Assembly (NCBI RefSeq): GCF_904849725.1
Contig: NC_058518.1
Location: 507,891,225-507,955,224 of the forward strand
Direction: 5' to 3'
From: Hordeum vulgare subsp. vulgare
Taxonomy: Eukaryota > Streptophyta > Magnoliopsida > Poales > Poaceae
DNA length: 64,000 nucleotides
Below, in pieces: positions 10,511 through 21,886 of the stretch. The first letter of the stretch is position 1. Each line of letters opens with the position of its first letter. The position numbers and the translations under genes are program-made. Under the pieces are notes generated by a model. The model was not told the origin of the DNA. It saw only the letters and a list, made by a program, of their open reading frames with translations, and made no database searches.

Positions 10511-10664
10511 TGTTGAAGGGAAGAGAAGGATAGGTAGAATATTTGTTGTATTGCTTAAACCTCATGGCATATATATAGAAATACATGATCAACTTGAAAT
10601 ACAAGACAAGCCAGAATAATTCTTAATCTATCTCATCTTTCCTAACTAATCAACATACTCAACA
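10511..10664 (-). repeat. LTR of the miniature element (5' LTR on minus strand)
   Basis: TGTTGAAGGG at one end and ATACTCAACA at the other, giving TG...CA ends on both strands. It is adjacent to the tRNA-Met primer-binding site at 10499-10510. Confidence 0.8.
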
Positions 10665-10669
10665 GCTAC

Positions 10670-11384
10670 TATTCTGTATTTCTCTGCCTTTTTTTTAAAA
10701 GAAAGAGTGTTTGTTAATGCTCCTCAAGTTTAGAGGCTAATCAGTTTTTTCTCTTCGTTACAAAAGGCCATTTCAGCCGAGATACATTTAAGAAAAAACT
10801 GTTGATGGCCCCGCCTATGCATCATTATGACGCGCACACTTATTATTTTTAGTTTTAGAGAAAAATATGTTAGAGCTCAAATCAAGTCAACTTTTTCTGC
10901 AATAACGCTTTCAAAAGGAATAAACCTCCTCACACCATAAGCTGACGTGCTCTTTTTGGACGACTTTCGCGGAGCATGAGTAGTGCGCAGTGCAGACTAT
11001 GCAGTGCATCTGGAGCAACAGTTGCTCAGATTTGGTTAGCCCCATCATGGTGTCACTCAATGATCAATCTTATCAGCAGCTCATCTGATCGATCTTATGA
11101 TCTTGTCTCCATATGCTTTTCTGACAAAATATTTATGAGTGATGATTCGGGAGACGGAAACCATTCAAAGATCAGGAGCCCTAGCTTATGTGTATGCTAA
11201 CAGGACACATGTATTCTAGGTTTCTTATTGAAAAGATACGTAGGAGTCATGTTTTAATAGAACGCTTGTATCGTAGGCCTCCTATATAATGTATGTAAAG
11301 GATGACAAAGACATGTGTTAGCGTCTGAATGGCTGATGTCCGATACTGTGACGGTGTCACAAAAGCCGCGTTCGTAGTCATTTC
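10670..11384. other. Intergenic, nothing recognised
   Basis: AT-rich sequence with short frames only. No termini of known elements were recognised. Confidence 0.35.
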
Positions 11385-11392
11385 ATGTAGCC

Positions 11393-11871
11393 TAGGGGCG
11401 GATTCAACATTGTGGCGTTGGGTTCAGTTGAACCCAACTAAATATTCCAGCCATGCACATGCAGGTAGGTAGTTTTGTATTTGAACCCGATAAAAATATA
11501 AAGATGAACCAATCGACAAGTTGGAATAGACAAGCTAGAAGCCTTTTAGCCCACAAACTTTTAACGTGAATGGCCCAGGAATAAGGCCCATGATTAAATA
11601 AACTACTAGTACTCCATAGTACTTCCTTGGTGCGATGCCTCGGATTCCATATCTCAGTACAATGGTACGATTGAGGACGCACATCTCGTTAGTTAACTTT
11701 TGCTTCCCTAAGATCACGATTGCCTTTCGTCTGGCCGCCTCTCTTGTAACCCGCTCGCTCATTACGGTGTCGGCACATTGCCAGACCCCGGTCGTTGGCG
11801 GCGACCGGATTCGGCAATAGAAAGGTCGGCATGCAATCCAATCCCATCTTGCACTATTTTTGTTTTTAAAG

Positions 11872-11928
<57 letters not shown>

Positions 11929-12068
11929 GTGATATTAAATATTTCCTTGTTGTATTCTTGAGTATGATAGTGTGAAATTGGACATTACATTTATTTAATT
12001 CATACTTGGTTCTTAAAGAAGTCAGATGAATGAACCCATCGACTTAATTTTCTGGCTCCGTCCCTGCA
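11393..12068. mobile_element. Non-autonomous hAT-type element
   Basis: A 676-bp element bounded by an exact 8-bp duplication ATGTAGCC (11385-11392 and 12069-12076), the duplication length of hAT transposons. The termini are TAGGGGCGGATTCA and, complemented, TGCAGGGACGGAGCCAG, an imperfect inverted pair sharing the GGG.CGGA core. There is no transposase. It contains a small palindrome (GGGTTCAGTTGAACCC) near its left end and a CA/TA microsatellite. Confidence 0.75.
11874..11928. repeat. (AC)n(AT)n microsatellite
   Basis: About 14 AC repeats followed directly by about 10 AT repeats, inside the hAT-type element. Confidence 0.95.
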
Positions 12069-12076
12069 ATGTAGCC

Positions 12077-12818
12077 ATGTTCAATGAATCTTATTAGCAA
12101 ATCTCAGTGTCATGCCTCATATGATTACTTGTTCTTCGATAGATCGGTTATGGGTCTCGGATTATTCTAAAACTAGCTATAGCTGGAATGCAACACTTTA
12201 TCACAAGACCCATTAAACCCTAACCGCCAACCCCGTGGCTCCAAGTCCCCATGCAGGCTAACCAAATGCAGTCGTGCTCCAACTATTAATTCGGTCCAAG
12301 TAAATATATCAGCTCCAATCGTTGCGATCATAGACAAATCTTACAAAACTTTGCAAACCAGACATCATGTTTTTTCCATAACAGATGTCCATCATTACGA
12401 GTAAACTATTACGAGCTTAGCTGTTTGTGGAAGGACAAATGCGATTAAAGAACACCTACCTAGATCATGTAGGCCTGAGCAATGTAAGCATGAACCACTA
12501 AACGAAGGTTTCCAAGTGCTGATCAGATATCCTAATGCAAAGTGGTTGCCCCTAGGTACTAGGACTCTATGATTCTAGAATCTAGAGATAACAACAGCTT
12601 GGTTAATCATTTCGCTGACCTTGGGTCACCGTGGGCCATTTGCTTCCCTAAGCATAGCATGTCAGGAATGGAAAGGCCATCATGCCACAGTGCCAAACCA
12701 TGTGGTTGAATCCTAGCCAAAACGGACAGAGTTTGTTTAATTGGCAGCACAGTACAGTGACATACTCAATAGAGTACCACATATGCCGCTACAACCGATT
12801 ACTCTTGCTGCTAAACAG
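12077..12818. other. Intergenic, nothing recognised
   Basis: No long frame, repeat end or RNA gene seen. Confidence 0.35.
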
Positions 12819-13990
12819 TTAGAGCAACTTCAACGAAGCGATCCATTTTGTTCGCCGTCGTTCGTTTAGGTCCGCGCGGATAGAAAAGACGGCCCAACGA
12901 ACGCGGGTCCGTTTTTTGTCCGTCTACCGACCCATTCCCTTCTAATTTTGAGCCTCATTTAGGAAGGCACAGACATAAAGCGAACGCTAGCGACGCATGC
13001 TTTCTCCATCCCTGGCCCGTCAGTCAGTGGCACATTGGACGTTCTCCACCCCTACCGACATCGCCAACAGCTAGCCCTCGCCTCGCTCCCAGCCCCATCG
13101 CCGGTGCTGCCCAGTTCCGGCGCCTCCTCCGTACCTCCCAACGCCTACCCACGCCGCTAGCCGCATCGCCGCCGGGCCACCGCAGCTTCCCCGACCCAAA
13201 TCCACCGTCGCCGGTCAACTTCGTCGCCCATGCCTGCAAGTTGTTCAACAGTTTGCCTCAAGGTACAAATGGACTACGCCGACAGTTCTTTTTTCATATG
13301 TTCTGTGCGACTCCGACGATTAGGAGATGTTGCTTGCCATGTTGGTCCATGACCACCTTAATAGGCAGCGGCCCTTGTTTTGAGGCTCAATCCCGGGGCA
13401 TGTTCCGATGTTGAATCACAATCGAGAGAGCAACCATTTCCTTCTATGGAAGGACTACCTTGACACAAGCAACCCGTTGTTCAAACATCAGAAATTCCGG
13501 CGTCATTTTAGTATGGCTAGGCATGTTTTCAACCAGATTTGAGAGGGGGTGGTCGGATACGATGACTACTTCGAGTGCAAAGATGATGCCATTGGAAAGA
13601 TTGGCTTCTCATCTTATCAGAAATGCATTGCAGCCATCCGGATGCTTGCTTACGCAGTACCCAATGATCTTATCGATGAGTACATCCGCATGAGTGAGTC
13701 TACGTGCCTAGAGTCGTTTTACAGATTTTGTTGGCGACCAATGCCAGCCGGGGCTTCCGAGGGATGCTTGATAGCATAGACTGCATGCACTGGGAGTGGA
13801 AGAACCGCCCTTCTGCTTGGCAACGCCAGTACAAGGGCTATGTCAAGGCTTGCACTGTCATATTTGAGGTTGTGGCCTCTCAAGATCTCTGGATTTGGCA
13901 TTCTTTCTTTGGCATGGCCGAATCGCACAATGATATCTACGTGCTTCAACAATCGCCGGTGTTTGCAAGGCTTGCCAAAGGCAATAGCCC

Positions 13991-16900
13991 TGCGACAGCC
14001 CGATGCCGACGTTCCATAAGATTCCCCCTTCTATTCCGTTTCCGTCGCGTGATTAGATTTATTCGTTGCATCGTCATGTAGTTTGCATCATCGCATCATG
14101 CATGGCATCATGTCAACTGTGTTTTGTCGGTGTTGCTTGTTGCCGTGTTGTTGGGTGTTAGTGCCCTGTGAGTGGCGTTGTTTTATTGGAGCGTTGAGAG
14201 AGGGTGCGCGAGAGCCACCGCTAAACCCTGTTGCACCGCAGACCTAAAACCTTCTCACCCCTCTTTTATTTGTTTTGCGGTTTGCTAAAGTTTTCGTTTT
14301 AACCCCGTCAAAAGCTTCGTCTTCTTTTAAAACCCTTTTGTTAAATGTGGGGGCAACCCTTAGGTTTTTATTTTATTTCTCCGTTTGTTTTATTTTAAAA
14401 CCGTCCCATTTTATTTTCTCTTTTAAAAGGCTTTTATTTTATTCTTTAAATAAATAGGTTTTATTTAATTCTTCAAAGGGGTTTGATTTTTATTCTTTTG
14501 TAAACGGGTTTTAAATTTTAATCCTTCAAAGGTTTATTTTATTTCTTTAAAAAAATGCCCAATCTATTTTTATAGTCGGGGTATGTTTTTAAGGAGTCAA
14601 AGGTATTTTTTTCTATTTTTGTTTCATACCTTTCTTTGTGTGTATTTCTATTTAAAAAAAAGGGAAAAGGAGCAAGAAGGGAGAGGAGGAGCCTGCCAAG
14701 GCTAAGGCCCAGCCGGCCCAAGTCCCCTCCAACCCTAGCGCCCAGCTCGATCCATCTCCCTCTGTTTCCCCCGTGCCGTCGTCCTCCCCTCGTTCCTCCC
14801 CTCTCGATCCCGTGTGCCGTGCCATCTCTCTCCTCCCGATTCCCCCTCTCCTCCCCTGGTCGCTGCGCCCCGCCGGCTCGCCTAGCCGCACCGCCTCGCT
14901 CTCATCTCCCTGCGCCTGCCCAGCTCCTCAGCGCCATCAGTCTCTTCCCCTCCCGTGCTCGCCATGTCGCCCGCGCCGGTGTCGCGCCATTACGCTGCTC
15001 CCCGCGCCGCCCGCCATGGTCGCCGCCCCTGGGAGACTTCCTGGTCTCGACCTCGCCTCCCTCGTCCCGAGCGTGCAGCCCCCGTCGGCCGCCTCCTCTC
15101 GCCGTGGACGCCTCCCGTGCGCGCCCCGGTCGCCGCCTCGAGGCCCCGTGCCGCGGCCTCCCCTCGCCCTCGGCCTCGGCCTCAACTGCTGCTGCTGCTC
15201 GCCGGTGCGCCGCCCTGTCGCCGATGTGCTTGCCTGATGCTGCTGCGTGCTGTTGGATGTTGCTTGTGCTGCTCCCGTGGCTGTTGCCTGCTCGCTGTCT
15301 GCAGTTGCTGCTGTGTTTGCCGCTGCGAGCGTTTTGCTGTTGCTGTCACGATAGCTGCTAGGCTGCCGTTCTTGCTGCTGCTAAATAGCTGATGCATCTT
15401 GCTGCTGTTTTTAGCCTCTACTTTGCCGCTGCAGTCGCTGGCTGCTGTAGCCGCCTGCAGCTTGCTGTTGCCTGCTGATATGTTGCTTGCGTTTCCTGCT
15501 GCTGCTATAGTTACTGTTGTTGGTTGCTTATGCTGCTGTAGCTTGCTTTGCTGCTGCTAGCTTGCTTGTGCTTAGTTGTTGTTTGCTGCAGATTTTCTTT
15601 GCTGCTAGTTGTAGGTTGCTGCATGCTGTTGCTAGTTGTTGTAGATGCTGCTGCTTTGCTAGCTGAAGCTTTTGCTGTTAGATGCTAGTCTAGGTGTCTA
15701 GTGGCTTGCGGTTTGTCCGCTTTCGCTAGCCGTGTTGCTGCCGCTTGCGTCGCCGCGTGAACCACCCCCCCCCTCCATGGAATCGACAAGTTTGCCGCGC
15801 GAACCACGTCGTCCTTGACGACCCCGAAACGTGATCGACTACCGACGCCGAAGACCCGAGAACCACGACGCTGAGCGAACGACTACCGTCGACGAGACCG
15901 TGTACGACTACTTCCACGACGACCGTTGGTCTCCTTCTCCGAATCGAACCGCTCCGATGTGCACGCTCCGAAGGTATAACGTTGAAACGTGTACCGTGTA
16001 CAAGTGATGTATGAATATATGTATGTATGCATCGTATGTTGCCCGTTGGCCGCTGTATTCTTTCGTCGTGCCTCGACACATGGGAACCCGATAATCGGGA
16101 TCACCCCATCTTTATTTACCGTTCCCGCATGTGTTCCCAGTACGTTGGCACGATATCTCAACGAGTTATCGGGATAGGAACGTTGACGTGGCTTCGTTAC
16201 CGTCTTGCCACCATAGTTCCCCTTTCGCTCGCCGTGGCGACATATGTGTCTTCTCTTCTTGCCCGTGTTGTTTGAACTCGCATGCATGACACATTCATGG
16301 CATATAATCTTGTGTTGCATGTCTCTTGTGCCGTAGCGTCCGTTCTAAGCCCCTCGTGTTAACCGACTAGGATGCCATGTAGGATCATCGCTTCACCCCT
16401 TGCCATGTTAACCACACTTAATATTGCCGTGTAAAATAATCGGGAGTGAATTAAATAATTTAATCATGGAGTTTCGTCGATATGCGACCCGTTGCATATC
16501 GAGCTTCACTTAATGTGTAGAGTTTGCGTGAGGTGAATTGCCATGTCATGCCTTGCATCTTTGAACTGATCATGCATCATAGTAGGGTATGCATCATGTT
16601 GTGCATCGTGTGGTGAATATTTGTGTTGATGTTGTTTCTGGTTTGCTCCGTCTCGATAGAGTTCCGCAAGCGTGTCGGAATGTGAGGACCCGTTCGACCA
16701 CGTTGGTTCGCCGACTTCTCGGAGTCATTCTTCTTCCAAGCGGGATCTCAGGCAAGATGACCATTTCCCCAGATACCATTAGTATCATTGCCATGCTAGT
16801 TTTACCGTTGCTACCGTTTATGTCTCGTTGCCTACCACATGTTAAATATCAGCCTCTCAACAATGCCATGATAACCTTCAACCTGTTCGACCTAGCAAAC

Positions 16901-18402
16901 CACTGATTGGCTATGTTACTGCTTGCTTAACCCTATTGATAGTGTTGCTAGTTGCAGGTGCAGTTGCTTCCATGTGATAACATGGGTTCCTTGTCATATC
17001 ACCCTATTAAAAGATATTTAATTTAATGCACCTATATACTTGGTAAAAGGTGGAAGGCTCGGCCCTTTTCTAGCCTGGTGTTTTGTTCCACCTTTGCCCC
17101 CTTAGTTTCCGGCTACCGGTGTTATGTTCCATAATTGAGCGCTCCTAACACGATCGGGGTTGTTATGGGGACCCCCTTGATAATTCGTTTTAGATTAAAG
17201 CTGGTCTGGCAAGGCCTAACATTGGTACTACATTTGTCTAATAACCTAATAATAATGCATAGGGACCTGCCGGCACCCGAGGATAATTTAATCAACCCCC
17301 GGGCCAGTGCTCCTCATGAGTGTTGGTCCAAAACAGAGCAGCTTATTAACGCTACCCGGGGCAACTCGGCGTTTGGCGTGGTAACCATCCCTCATCCGTC
17401 GTGTCCTGAGAACGAGGTACGCGACTCCTATCGGGATCGTCGACACGTCGGGCGGCCTTGCTGGATTAGTTTTACCTTTGACGAGATATCTTGTGCATCG
17501 GGATTTCAGTGATGCTTTGGGTAATCTCAGAGTTGAGGTTTTCCACTAGGGAATCCGACGAGATCGCGAGCTTCGTGATTGAGGGTTTCTATGCGGCTTG
17601 TGGTAATTCGTGATGGACTAGTTGGAGCACCCCTGCAGGGTTAAATCTTTCGGAAAGCCGTGCCCGCGGTTATGTGGCAACGTGGAAACTTTGTTTAACA
17701 CTGGTTCTAGATAACTTGAAGTTAACTTAATTAAAATATGCCAAGTGTGTGCGTAACCGTGACTGTCTCTTTCGTGAGTTCCTTCTCCGATCGAGGACAC
17801 GGTGGGGTTATGTCTGACGTAGGTAGGTGTTCAGGATCGTTCTTTTGATCATCAGTAGACACGTCCGTTATGCGTAGCTCTTCCCTCTCTTATTTCTTGT
17901 ACTCGTAAGTTTAGCCACCAAATATATGCTTAGCCGCTGCTGCAACCTCACCACTTAACCATGCCTCATCCATTAAGCTTTGCTAGTCTTGATACCTTTG
18001 GAAATGAGATTGCTGAGTCCCCTGTGGCTCACAGATTACTTCAACACCAGTTGCAGGTACAGGTAAAGGTTAAATGACGCGAGCACGTTGATTGTTCATT
18101 TGGAGTTGCTTCTTCTTGTTCTTCGTCGTCTATCTAGGATGGATAGCAAGGATGGACGTCGTTTCATTTTCTCGTTTGTTTTTGTCCGTAGTCGGACCCT
18201 ACTCTTACTCTTGATGATTATGTAATGTACTGATGTGACTCTGATGTAGCTTGTGGCGAGTGTAAGCCAAGTCTATATATCTCTTCTTTTCAGTACATGT
18301 ACTTGTAACGATATCCATTCTTGCGACACGACGAGATGCGCTTCTATCCCTGACGAGGCCCTTGTGCCAAATTAAGGATAGGGTCGTATCTTGGGCGTGA
18401 CA
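13991..18402 (+). mobile_element. 4.4-kb solo LTR (Sukkula LARD-like)
   Basis: Bounded by the 5-bp duplication AGCCC (13986-13990 and 18403-18407), beginning TGCGACAGCCCGATG and ending TTGGGCGTGACA, so with TG...CA ends. I find no second LTR copy, primer-binding site or polyprotein inside, so this is one 4,412-bp LTR left by recombination. The Sukkula large retrotransposon derivatives of barley and relatives have LTRs of about this length; assigning this copy to that family is inference. Pyrimidine-rich and CTG-rich stretches create spurious proline-rich and alanine-rich frames at 14636-15400. Confidence 0.8.
15178..15690 (+). repeat. Imperfect CTG/GCT-rich tract within the solo LTR
   Basis: Dozens of scattered TGCTGCTG, GCTTGCT and GTTGCTG units without a fixed period. 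It is low-complexity sequence, not coding. Confidence 0.8.
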
Positions 18403-19150
18403 AGCCCGCCGGTCAATGTTAACATCAACGGTTACAACTACAACAAATGATACTATCTAGGTGACGGAATCTATCCGCAGTGGACCACTATTGTGAAGAC
18501 AATCTCCAACCATGTAGGAGAGAAGAGGAAAAGATTTGACCAAGAGCAAGAAAGTGCTAGGAAGGATGTCGAGCGTGCCTTTGGTGTCCTACAATCTGGA
18601 TGAGGCATAGTTCGGTATCCTGCTAGAACCTAAAGCACCAAGAAGTTGTAGAAAGTGATGTCTGCTTGTGTGATCATGCATAGTATGATCATAGAGGATG
18701 AGCGCCCGGAACATCACAATGTGGTGCCTCACCATGGCGGAGAAGCGGCATCGTTTGCATAGTTCATCCAATTTCATCATGAAATGCGTGATTTAAAAAT
18801 TCATATTCAGTTGCAAGATGATTTGGTTGAGCATATACGGGATCATGTTGACAATCAATAGATGTATCTTGTAGATAATTTAATTTTTATTAGGTTGTAA
18901 AACTTTGCTATATTTTATTTTTGGTTGTGAAACTATGCTATATCATTTGCTTTTGAAAAATATGCAAAATATTCGTATTTGTTGAAAACCGGCGGCTAGC
19001 CGGCCATCGGATAAATATGGGTCGGCCCATTGGACGCGCTGCCGACCCAAATCATAAACCGGACGAACACAGAGCCAGCGGACGATCCAAACGGACGAAA
19101 AGCGGTTAAAATTGTCGTTCGTTTGAGTCGACCGATTGGAGTTGTTGTTA

Positions 19151-19318
19151 GAGCTAAGGAAATGGCAACAGTAATTCACTAGCCGTTCCGTGCACGGCGG
19201 CATGCCGCGACTTACTCATAGGCAACGATGTAGTTTCTTACATAGTGGATGAATCCATCTTGTTTTGTTTTGCCGAGTAGGTGATCTTTTTTTCCATGCA
19301 TAGTGAGAAATGATAGTT
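19151..19318. other. Short spacer between Harbinger and CACTA elements
   Basis: Original target DNA or an older repeat. No features recognised. Confidence 0.3.
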
Positions 19319-19349
19319 GGACACTAGTGGAAAACGGGCCTTTGGCCTA

Positions 19350-19742
19350 GACCCTTTAGTCCCGGCCTGCCTCTGGGCCGGGACTAAAGGCCCGGCCACG
19401 TCGCCCCAATTCTCAATGCCTCCCTCGAGGCTTTAGTCCCGGCACGTAAGGAGCCTTTAGTCCCGGTTCGTGTCCCAAACCGGGACTAAAGGGCTATGCG
19501 GCGGGCAGTGGTGGTGGCAACCGTTCGTATCCCCTTTAGTCCCGGTTGGTGGCTCAACCCGGGACTAAAGGACTAACACGTGGCCTGCCGTAGTGGTGGC
19601 GACCGTTCGTATCCCCCTTTAGTCCCGGTTGGTGGCTCAACCCGGGACTAAAGGCCTAACACGTGGCCTGCCGTAGTGGTGGCAACCGTTTGGTATACCT
19701 CTTTAGTCCCGGTTGGTGGCTCTATCCGGAACTAAAGGCCCA
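19350..19742. repeat. Left subterminal hairpin repeats of the CACTA element
   Basis: Five to six inverted pairs TTTAGTCCCGG / CCGGGACTAAAG, some separated by GTTGGTGGCTCAA. The block between about 19500 and 19690 repeats with the spacer GTAGTGGTGGCAACCGTT. Confidence 0.9.
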
Positions 19743-19892
19743 AACGGTTTGCATCCCGCGTCGTTTCGGGCGATGAAAAGCACGAACCGAAGCGTACAGT
19801 CGACATTTCTCTGTTCTTCTTCTCTCTCGCGTCGCCCTCTCTGTTCTTCTCCTCTGTTTTTCTCCTCTCTTCTTCCCTTCTCTTCTTCCACC

Positions 19893-21306
19893 ATGCCAAG
19901 TAGCTTTCGTAAGGTGCTCGCACATGGCACGACGATGCTCGATGTCGTGTACACGAACCTGAGCAACGAGGTGCCGTTTTTTCTTCAACAGTTGAAGGAA
20001 AAATGGTTTGACCACACAGCGGATCATGAGAAGTTCTTGGGGCTTGATCTGGAGTACACGACCGATCAACGCGGTGTTGCCGTCATCCAACTATGCTTCG
20101 CACGCCATGTCTTGATCTTCCAATGGGCGAGGTAAGTTTTGAGGCTTTCTTTGATCCAAGATAATGACATTGTAAGTTTATTTGTTTCAATCATAGTTGG
20201 TTCCCTTCAAATAGTTGTAGTGAAACAATTTTGATTAGTTGAAGGGGAGCACAATCTAATTGGAATAGTGTTCCATAATCTGAAAAATCGTATTAGAATC
20301 AACTAGTGTTTAATATGTTCCATTGGAATCATAGTTGGTTCCTTTCAAATAGTTGTAGTGAAACAATTTTGATTAGTTGAAGGGGAGCACAATCTCATTG
20401 AAATAGTGTTCCATAATCTGAAAAATCATATTAGAATCAACTAGTGTTTAATATGTTCCATTGGAATCATAGTTGGTTCGCTTTAAATAGTTGTAGTGAA
20501 ACAATTTTGATTAGTTGAAGGAAACACAATCTGATTGGAATAGTGTTCCATAATCTGAAAAATCTGATTGGTTCAATATGTTCCATTGAAATCATAGTTG
20601 TAGTGATATAATTTTATGGGGTGTTCTTTGATCCAAGGTTATGAAAATTGAATATAGCTATTGATCTCTCTAGGTTCCATTGGATAGCAATATGATATGT
20701 CATAGTCATGAAAATTGCATATAGCTAGTGATCTCTCTAGGTTCCATTGGATAGCTATAGTGATCTCTCTAGGTTCCATTGCATATGTTCTATTTGAATC
20801 CTAAAGATAAGTTTCTCTTTAGTTGTAGTGAAACATGTTTGCTTATTGCAGCAGTATGTAACATTTGTTCCATTTTAATTTGTTTCTGTTGCAGGAGTGA
20901 CAAGCATTGTCCAGAACTCATGGAGTTCCTTCGCAGCGGCATCACTTCTGCTTCTGTTGACATAAGGAACGACAAGCCGAAGATGAGGCACAGCTTCGGT
21001 ATTGAGATACCAGTTGGTTGCCTCGTTGATCTCCAAACGATATTCAGGCTTCGACATGACAGGACTTCGATGGCTCATATGGAAGTTGCCTTGATCAACG
21101 AGTCATATGGTGATATGAAGACCAGTTTCCCAAAGTCTCAGCACAGACTTTGGGAGAAGGGCCCACTTGATGATATCAACATTGAGTATGCATCAAAAGA
21201 TGCATATGTTTCATACGAGTTGTACCGCAAGATTCGAGTCGTCAACTATGGCCAGCGTCACCTCGAGGAACGTGGACATTCTGATTTAGATGATTCAGAC
21301 GAGTAG
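19893..21306 (+). CDS. DEDDy 3'-5' exonuclease-like protein carried by the CACTA element
   Basis: Two exons, 19893-20131 and 20895-21306, joined at GAG|GTAAGT and TTGCAG|GAG. The AGG codon is split across the intron and the spliced frame is open for 216 residues. The protein resembles the Werner-syndrome-type exonuclease domain of the RNase H-like fold. Exo I is FLGLDLEYTTDQRGVAVIQL (Asp and Glu), exo II is near SASVDIRNDK (Asp), and exo III is near IEYASKDAYVSYELY (Tyr and Asp), so all five DEDDy residues appear present. There is no helicase domain, signal peptide or membrane segment; the tail is acidic (DLDDSDE). Members remove nucleotides from 3' ends of DNA or RNA; a role here in transposition or repair is only conjecture. 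Transcription presumably starts in or near the CACTA left end. It is far better preserved than the other coding sequence of the element. Confidence 0.78.
20189..20600 (+). repeat. 138-bp tandem repeat in the exonuclease intron
   Basis: AATCATAGTTGGTTC recurs at 20189, 20327 and 20465, with a shorter fourth start near 20590, giving three units of 138 bp. Confidence 0.85.
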
Positions 21307-21886
21307 TGTTCTTAACATTGAACACTTGTATATATATCTATGGTAGCTATTATTATGTACTGTTTGGACTAGTATCATGTACTTCTTGGACCAATTTATA
21401 TATGTCTAGTTTCTGTTTGTGCCATTATAGTTTCCAAATTTGAATGGTTTAGCCCTTTCTAACTTCATTTGCTACTTTTGAATGGTTTAGCCCTTTCTAA
21501 CTTCATGGTATCATGCATTTCGACCACATATATATAAAAAAAGTCTTCAGTTCAAATAAGTTCAAAAAATGAAATCCCTTTTGTAACAGATCTGTTTTTG
21601 ATTAAAACAATCATTTAAAAATGAAAGACCATTAGTCCCACGTGGCGTGCAGCGGAACCACGTGGCGTGCCGCGGAACCACTTTTGTTGTGGGGGTCGCT
21701 TCTCCTTCTTCTCCTTGTGGTAGATATTGGTTATGCACTAGGGGAAGTAGGAGTAGCGACCATCATCGACGGTTGAAAAATCAGGTGAGCTAGTGTCCAC
21801 CATATATGAGAGAAGAAGAATATCGTCTCTTATTGTGGGGGTCGCTTCTACTTCGAGAGAGATTGTCCATTTTGTACACACAAAAA

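Larger units (their letters stand above)
9584..10664 (-). mobile_element. Miniature LTR retrotransposon, minus strand
   Basis: A 1,081-bp element flanked by the 5-bp duplication GCTAC (9579-9583 and 10665-10669). The LTRs are 9585-9739 and 10511-10664, about 155 bp each and visibly diverged. Read on the minus strand, the right LTR is followed at once by TGGTATCAGAGC (complement of 10499-10510), the primer-binding site for initiator tRNA-Met. A purine tract GCGGGGGGA precedes the left LTR. The 770-bp interior is GC-rich and shows no gag or pol motif, so the element must have moved with another element's proteins. Size and structure fit a TRIM or a deletion derivative of a copia element. Confidence 0.8.
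13260..18780 (+). pseudogene. Harbinger transposase pseudogene, split by solo LTR
   Basis: Homology runs through three frames. Recognisable segments are FKHQKFRRHFSMARHVFNQI near 13470, the block with YDDYFECKDDAIGKIGFSSY near 13556, the block with SIDCMHWEWKNRPSAW near 13773 carrying the first catalytic Asp, and HNDIYVLQQSPVFARLAKG near 13926 carrying the second Asp. Homology resumes after the solo LTR at 18403 with PPVNVNINGYNYN, then ARKDVERAFGVLQS near 18555, which carries the third catalytic acidic residue (Glu). Several stops and frameshifts precede and follow the insertion, for example stops after FNQI and FGVLQS. PIF/Harbinger transposases are DDE nucleases that cut at TWA targets. 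This copy cannot make a working enzyme. Confidence 0.85.
12822..19147 (+). mobile_element. PIF/Harbinger transposon interrupted by a solo LTR
   Basis: Starts GAGCAACTTCAACGAAG and ends, complemented, CAACAACTCCAATCGGTC, flanked by TTA on both sides (12819-12821 and 19148-19150), the 3-bp duplication expected for PIF/Harbinger. Without the 4.4-kb insertion at 13991-18402 it is about 1.9 kb. It carries a decayed transposase. I saw no trace of the Myb-like ORF1 protein that autonomous members also need. Confidence 0.75.

Noticed and set aside
9775..10516. Overlapping frames on both strands in the miniature LTR element
   Set aside because: They are GC-driven, contain the tandem repeat and show no gag, pol or host domain that I can name.
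14636..15400. Frames of up to 241 residues, Pro/Ala/Ser-rich
   Set aside because: They lie in the pyrimidine- and CTG-rich part of the solo LTR, overlap in several frames and show no domain.
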